In this document: in pieces, positions 58,146 through 64,000 of the stretch
Layout: each line of letters opens with the position of its first letter
Numbering within the stretch: the first letter of the stretch is position 1
Assembly (NCBI GenBank): GCA_946811695.1
Contig: OX328125.1
Span: forward strand, 105,922,876-105,986,875
Origin: Gonocerus acuteangulatus
Taxonomy: Eukaryota; Arthropoda; Insecta; Hemiptera; Coreidae
DNA length: 64,000 nt
Direction of reading: 5' to 3'
The notes under the pieces: generated by a model
Told to the model about the DNA's origin: nothing
Database searches by the model: none
Seen by the model: the letters and a program-made list of their open reading frames with translations, nothing else
Made by a program: the position numbers and the translations under genes

Positions 58146-59178
58146 AAAATGTCCCATGTATACACCGGACGTGACCACGTTTATCTTGTGCACGGGGTCT
58201 TCATGGTGGAAAATAAACCTGTTTACTGGTATGGTGCAGTGGCACCAAATTAGACCCAAATATTGTATATGTGTAAAATGTCCCATGTATACACCGGACG
58301 TGACCACGTTTATCTTGTGAACGGGGTCTTTATGGTGGAAAATAAACCTGTTTACTGGTATGGTGCAGTGGCACCAAATTAGACCCAAATATTGTATATG
58401 TGTAAAATGTCCCATGTATACACCGGACGTGACCACGTTTCTCTTGTGAACGGGGTCTTTATGGTGGAAAATAAACCTGTTTACTGGTATGGTGCAGTGG
58501 CACCAAATTAGACCCAAATATTGTATATGTTTAAAATGTCCCATGTATACACTGGACGTGACCACGTTTATCTTGTGAACGGGGTCTTCATGGTGGAAAA
58601 TAAACCTGTTTGCTGGTATGGTGCAGTGGCACCAAATTAGACCCAAATATTGTATATGTGTAAAATGTCCCATGTATACACCGGACGTGACCACGTTTAT
58701 CTTGTGAACGGGGTCTTTATGGTGGAAAATAAACCTGTTTACTGGTATGGTGCAGTGGCACCAAATTAGACCCAAATATTGTATATGTGTAAAATGTCCC
58801 ATGTATACATCGGACGTGACCACGTTTATCTTGTGAACGGGGTCTTTATGGTGGAAAATAAACCTGTTTACTGGTATGGTGCAGTGGCACCAAATTAGAC
58901 CCAAATATTGTATATGTGTAAAATGTCCTATGTATACATCGGACGTGACCACGTTTATCTTGTGAACGGGGTCTTTATGGTGGAAAATAAACCTGTTTAC
59001 TGGTATGGTGCAGTGGCACCAAATTAGACCCAAATATTGTATATGTTTAAAATGTCCCATGTATACACTGGACGTGACCACGTTTATCTTGTGAACGGGG
59101 TCTTCATGGTGGAAAATAAACCTGTTTGCTGGTATGGTGCAGTGGCACCAAATTAGACCCAAATATTGTATATGTTTA
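58146..59178. repeat. 129-bp tandem array, 8 copies, with higher-order pattern
   Basis: The unit contains AAAATGTCCCATGTATACAC, CGGACGTGACCACGTTTATC, AATAAACCTGTTTACTGGTA, GCAGTGGCACCAAATTAGAC. Since 129 is 43 codons, the - strand has a 353-codon open frame with a 43-residue repeat (including WCHCTIPVNRFIFHHKDPVH). Units 4 and 8 share the same variants (CACTGG, CTTCATGG, TTTGCTGG), implying duplication of a 4-unit block. No evidence for expression. Confidence 0.92.
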
Positions 59179-59698
59179 AAATGGCTTGTAAAAAGTTCTT
59201 AAAATATCTGTAATGTGTTGCTTCGGAATGTAATAAAACGAACGGTGAAGCCAGCAAGTGCAATGAACTGCATCTGACTATAAGGTATAAAACAAATTTA
59301 ACAAAAGTTTTAGTCTCATTGTTGTAATGCTTGGTAATAAATTGTATCATGACATATCTCACAAGGAAATACCGATGTTCTTGGCAGTATCCGCCTTTTC
59401 AATTTTTCTTGGAATGAGAAGATGATTTCTAACTCCTGGCATAGCTTCAAACGATTTCCCCGACCTCGCTTAATACATTTTTGAACGACTCATTGGGAAC
59501 ACCCAATATTCATTATTACTTACAGTGATCACCTGTTGATCTGGTGATTCACCAACCTTTTGTCTGCCTTTTACCAGACTGTCTTACTATATTTTAATGG
59601 GCATCTGAAAAAAATGGTCTTCGATCGACATTAGTCACTGGTCATAGTTTAGCTTTTAATCTGGAGAAATTTGTTGCATTAGAGAGGATTTGTAAAAA
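59179..59698. other. No recognisable gene
   Basis: Unique-looking sequence between the array and the LINE fragment. Confidence 0.4.
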
Positions 59699-60252
59699 TG
59701 CCATCACATCACCTTCACCCTCCGGCGCAGTTCCTGTCCACAAGTAATCTTCAACAACGTCCCATTACCCTCTTCTGATACAGTTCGCTACCTCGGACTA
59801 CACTTTGACTCCCGACTTACCTGGAAACATCACTTAAAACTCAAAAGACAAGAACTTAACAGACGTTTTGGACAACTCTATAGACTGTTGAACCGCAAAC
59901 CACATTTAAGTACTGAAAATAAACTGATCATTTACAAATCACTACTGCAACCCATTTGGACATACGGTTCAGAACTATGGGGAACTGCGAAAATATCGAA
60001 CATCAGACGCATTCAAACATTCCAATCCAAGGTCCTAACAACAATAGTCGATGCTCCTTTTTACGTTCCAACCTCAACCTCCATAAAGACCTCAATATAC
60101 CACTCGTTAATGATGTTGTATTATCCAGATTCCAACGTTTCCATCCTAAACTTTCCGCTCATCAAAATCCTGAAGTCCTCTCCCTATCAAGTGCCACCCA
60201 CCCACTCTCTCCACCAAGGCGACTGAGAGAGGATTTGTATTCTATGCTCTAA
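59699..60252 (+). pseudogene. Jockey-like LINE fragment, C-terminal RT region
   Basis: Open from just after a TAA at 59693: HITFTLRRSSCPQVIFNN, TVRYLGLHFDSRLTW, ENKLIIYKSLLQPIWTYGSE, LWGTAKISNIRRIQTFQSKV, then a frameshift near 60075. After it: SNLNLHKDLNIPLVND, RFQRFHPKLSAHQNPE, RRLREDLYSML and a stop. It parallels the copy at 3495 at each block but with different residues, so it is a different subfamily or an older copy. 5'-truncated, with no clear tail or target duplication. Confidence 0.85.
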
Positions 60253-60374
60253 TTTGCGTTATTTTTTCTTTATTATCGTGACCTTTCAAACTACTTTTTT
60301 CAATGGGACAACTCAACTTCGATTCATATATAACAAATTCAATGAATCATTATTAGCAATGACGATTAACCAAT

Positions 60375-60650
60375 TTTCATGGTTAATTGAAGGGGTCGGG
60401 GCAAAACAGTGCCAAGCAACATTTTTATCAAAACTTATCTGTAGCTGCTAAATGTCGGATATTATGTGGGACTATCAGTCTATGATGCAAATGTTACTAA
60501 AATATTACTACAAGCTCTCTATGCTACTTAATCTTGTTGCACCAAACCATTTCAACTGATAGTCTCACATAATATCCAATATATAGCAGCTACAATTACA
60601 TTTTGTAGGCACTATTTTACCCCGACCCCTTCAATTCAATTTTGTCTTTC
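60375..60650. repeat. Fold-back element, about 85-bp arms
   Basis: GAAGGGGTCGGGGCAAAACAGTGCC (60389 on) mirrors GGCACTATTTTACCCCGACCCCTTC. Inner words TAATATCCGACATTTAGCAGC-like also pair. No hammerhead core. Confidence 0.7.
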
Positions 60651-60784
60651 TTGGGGATCGTGGTTGTCAGCTATACTCAACCAAAATCCTTAAAAACGAC
60701 GGACATCTGAAAATGTCAAAAATGTTATCTTTTGAGGTCGATGAAGAGAAATTTTCTATGCAGTTGTGAAACGTGTCTCGCTAT

Positions 60785-60965
60785 AGGCTGCTGCTCCAAG
60801 AAATAAAGAACAAACAGACAGACAGCTGATAGACAATTTTGACCTAGCCTATGACATTCCCGAAATCAAGACCTACCTACCTGTGTGCAAAGTTTGGTCA
60901 AAATAGGTCAAACTGGGGGATTTGAATAAGGAACAAACAGAAAGACAAACACCTGATTTATGTAT
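60785..60965 (+). repeat. Repeat-3 fragment
   Basis: GACAGACAGCTGATAGAC through ACCTAGCCTATGACATTCCC and AAAGTTTGGTCAAAATAGGT, as at 39789. Confidence 0.7.
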
Positions 60966-61745
60966 ACATATTTATTTTTTTTTAGTTTCTTCTATAAGAG
61001 TCAAATTGAATATGCGTTAGATTAATCCTTTTCAAGGCCATCAAGATATCGCAGTAGTATTCCTTAAGTGACACAACTCCACACCGCCGGTTTCACTCTT
61101 GGCTATGTAGGGGGCATAGCATTAGGAAGGGTGATACAAGTGTGATCTGGTCTGAAGCTAGAGGTGCATACGGTTGTGATGGTTGATAAAGAGATATTTA
61201 CTTTACCATGTATTTCTTAGACATAACTGAAAAACACATATTTATGAGTTCTGCCACTTTAGAAATACAAGTACGATACACAGATGGTTTTATTATATAT
61301 ACATAGAAGTATCTCACTTTGTATAAGTCTTAAGTGATATTTCTCTACGAACGAAAATGGCATGTATTAAATACATAAAAATCAACGACTCCCTTCATTA
61401 AAATCAGCTGCAAGTTAAGATAGAATGTAAAAAGGCAGAGTGATAGATTGCCGGACTGGCTGATAGGTGCCACCCACCCCGTTGCATGAGTAGGACTAAC
61501 GGAACCCAAGACAAGGCCGTACATTGTATGCGCCCACATGGAGAAATAATCAGCGAGCGGGTGGTTCTCGAAGGGAAGTATGGCTAGGATGGAAATATTT
61601 GACCGTCCGACTGTTTAGGATAGAGATACATACGGTCAAAATGATATGACGTTAAGGAATAGTTGGGTTTCGCATAGGAAAACCTTTTTTATTCCCTTTT
61701 AACCTTTTTCGCTGGGTGATTTCATCTAGATTCCGTCATATATCA
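60966..61745. other. No recognisable gene
   Basis: Nothing identifiable. Confidence 0.4.
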
Positions 61746-61925
61746 ACAGCAATGCAGTTTTTTAAACCACAAATTTTCCCCGGCATTACAGTCGGCTTCC
61801 TCAGGTGCTACATAAAGCCCAGAAAAAAGGACATTTTGCTTCCAGCTAACGACCAAGCATCATGTACTTCCTGAGGAAGCCAGCTATAATGCCAGAGAAT
61901 ATATGTGGTTTCAAAACTTCACCGC
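61746..61925. repeat. Small fold-back with decayed hammerhead core
   Basis: AATGCCGGGGAAAATTTGTGG-like and AATGCCAGAGAATATATGTGG arms with CCTGAGGA in both (61871-61877 on +). GAAA is lost, so only the layout survives. Confidence 0.5.
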
Positions 61926-61966
61926 TGTTGTTATATGCCGGAATGTAGAAGAATATTACCCAACGA

Positions 61967-61968
<2 letters not shown>

Positions 61969-62025
<57 letters not shown>
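61969..62025. repeat. Poly(T) run, 57 nt
   Basis: A pure T run with no recognised SINE on either side. It could be the tail of an unknown retroposon on either strand. Confidence 0.9.
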
Positions 62026-62027
<2 letters not shown>

Positions 62028-62582
62028 GAGTTTTATAATTAACTGGTATTCTATATTTTTTGTTGCACTGGCTATCAACAGTATTGTTGACCCGTTATTT
62101 AGTTTGGGGGTAAATTGTACACTAAATCTAAAAAATGCTATTAACAAATTATGTTAGATTCTCTTAACAAATATCGAATCTAACCTAAAACCTATAACTA
62201 AACCTAAAATTCTATTTACATATTTATACAATGATAATTACACATTCACACGCAAAAATACAAAAACACTCACAACCACACATAATAAATACAGTCCCAC
62301 TAAACAAGCACCGTTGGTGATATATGACGGTTGGAGGAGTCTGATTTTCGGAAACATCTAATAATATCGACGTATCGGCATGCCTTCTTTAGCACTAAAT
62401 GCCTAGGAGATGGGAAAAGACCAAAGATGCCGCTTAGGTGACCAAGAGTTGGTTTAACTCAGCGTGAATATTACAGTTTTGCCAGAACAATCAGGTAATT
62501 CTCAATAAGTTAACAATTGGAAATATTGTTGTAATAACAATTTTAAATTCGAATAATTATGGCACAATTAATACATAATGGG
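62026..62582. other. No gene; decayed hammerhead at 62362-62395 (-)
   Basis: On the - strand CUAAAGA, AGGCAUGCC, GAUACGUC keeps the spacing and the ACGU palindrome but has two core changes (G5 and A14). Probably inactive. Confidence 0.4.
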
Positions 62583-62864
62583 CACTCGACTAATGAAGTG
62601 GAGGACCCAGGTTCAAAACCGGAGCGCGCAATAAAGATTTTTATCTTCTAATGTCGACGTCCAAGGGTTGGATTTGGGGTCCCAGATCGTCCCTAGGCTC
62701 ACCTAGCCTTTAATTAATTAATGGGTACCTGCAAAGGGGAAAATCAGGCGGCCGAAGCATAGCACTGACCACACTATCTCCCTTGTGTGCCATATGGTCA
62801 GGAATTAGATACCTCTAGAATATCTGCCCCTCTGGGCCCTTGTGACCAGTTATGGGACTGATTT
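62583..62864 (+). mobile_element. SINE-C, 5'-truncated
   Basis: It starts in the anticodon-like region (CACTCGACTAATGAAGTGGA), then B box GGTTCAAAACC, GTCCCAGATCGTCCCTAGGC, AATCAGGCGGCCGAAGC and GGGACTGATTTT. No clear target duplication. Confidence 0.85.
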
Positions 62865-64000
62865 TGAAATTACTTCTACTACTTTTTATTTTTTTATTAT
62901 TTTTTTATATTTTTTTTATTTACAGGTATATTACAATCTACATTTACATTGTATTGTGTAATGTGACGACAGGATTAGCCACTTCTCGGGTACAGCATGT
63001 TGTCAGCCGGATACCTTCCTTAGGATTCATACTGATGACCTGATGTCTACCTTTCACCATCGAACCATCCCTTGCGTCCAGCCGGGAGGGGAGGTGATGA
63101 GACGTAGGCAATGATATCTTGAGGAGAGAAAATATCCATTGATATCACTCGCAAACATTAGAATATAATAATATACAATAAAATATCATATACTAATTTT
63201 GATAACTGATAATTTTTTTTTTTTATTACTACTACTAATATTTTTTTACATTAAAATTACAATGATAAATAATAAGCCAAATTAAAGAGCAATTCAAAGA
63301 GCTATGCTTGTTAGTGTCTTTGCAAATGTGAATACATTTTCCCGCCGCCATTTATAGCAAAGATGGCTGCTGATGAACAGATGACCGGAGTTCGGCAGTT
63401 GTGGTGCCATCAAACAAAACTTCTTGAATTTATGTTTAAATTTAAATTTATCATCTCTAATTTTAGTTTAATTAATATTATAAAGCGTTAAAATAACAAT
63501 GTTTACTTTGAAACACCCGGTATTTAAAACTTAGTGGGAAAGATGTTACTAGTTAACGATTTTGAGTCCTTTTTACGTTATTTTTTTTTTTTTTTAATTT
63601 TCCCGTCTATTTCTATGTTGAAAGAGGCGAGTCAAAGAACCGCAGCGTGAAATGTTTACGTTTTAAGGCTACACAGCTCGCAGATGGCGAACATCAAGAG
63701 GGTAATTTCATCCAGAAACTAATTTCTGAGAAACAAGTTATTTCTGGAACTGCAGCCAGACGATAAATGCAGTGGGATTTGCAAAATATCTTAGATAAAA
63801 CCTTCTCCCTTTCAATTGGAGGGGGTAAAATAGGAGAGATGTATCATATGAGAAGTCCATTAAAATCATATCATTCCTAGTGGAAGAAAGAACAAAAACG
63901 CTTGCAAACTGTAATCAGAAGATGAATTGGTCTATAGGTTTTTTTCTTTTCATACTTGGATACACATGCGGGAGATGTGGGCTCAAGTTAGGGAGGGGCG
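62865..64000. other. No recognisable gene
   Basis: AT-rich, T runs near 62885-62930 and 63214. No gene or repeat identified up to the window end. Confidence 0.4.

Overview
This is an animal nuclear genome window, most likely from an insect. It is AT-rich and full of retroposons, with no bacterial operon structure. The only host gene I can support is LSM11 on the + strand, which encodes the U7 snRNP-specific Sm-like protein needed for histone pre-mRNA 3' end processing. Three exons are visible: 14602-14699, 17562-17700 and 40867-41015. They join in frame (phases 0 and 1) and encode the last 127 residues, including the Sm1 and Sm2 motifs and the stop codon. The last intron is about 23.2 kb. I could not find the exon or exons for the N-terminus (the FLASH-binding part).

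Nearly everything else is repeat-derived. Retroposons include: a 5'-truncated Jockey-like LINE with a 12-bp target-site duplication (3495-4195) and a relative at 59.7-60.3 kb; a LINE with an RNase H domain on the - strand (19.1-20.3 kb) and a remnant at 10.3 kb; three tRNA-derived SINE families (called SINE-A, -B and -C here); and two 5S-rRNA-derived SINE copies. SINE-A and the 5S SINE end in the same 3' hairpin tail. SINE-C ends in T, not A. DNA transposons include a non-autonomous pogo/Tigger element (42397-43300), several MITE families and mariner scraps. Satellite-like arrays have periods of 41, 54, 55, 73, 96-98, about 122 and 129 bp. Two of them (54 and 129 bp) are multiples of three, so they give long open frames that need not be genes.

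The most interesting layer is a set of hammerhead-ribozyme (HHR) motifs: CUGANGA, helix II, GAAA, then a very short self-complementary helix III (ACGU, AUAU or ACAUGU) and a cleavable C or U. Those with an intact core lie at 446-478 (-), 9340-9372 (+), 14404-14439 (+), 23498-23531 (-), 39546-39579 (+), 41363-41396 (-) and 41634-41667 (+). Many decayed copies accompany them. Most sit in the arms of fold-back (inverted-repeat) elements and point away from the centre. This architecture resembles the type I, dimer-dependent hammerheads known from Penelope-like elements and animal retrozymes. One fold-back (41271-41759) begins about 255 bases after the LSM11 stop codon and places an intact HHR in the sense direction of the gene.

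Layout: 0-14.3 kb repeats and fold-backs; 14.3-17.7 kb two LSM11 exons around a 96-98-bp array; 17.7-40.9 kb giant intron (LINE, SINEs, two inverted 1.1-kb repeat arms at 25.2 and 33.8 kb, 54-bp and 41-bp arrays); 40.9-41.8 kb last exon and HHR fold-back; 41.8-64 kb intergenic repeats.
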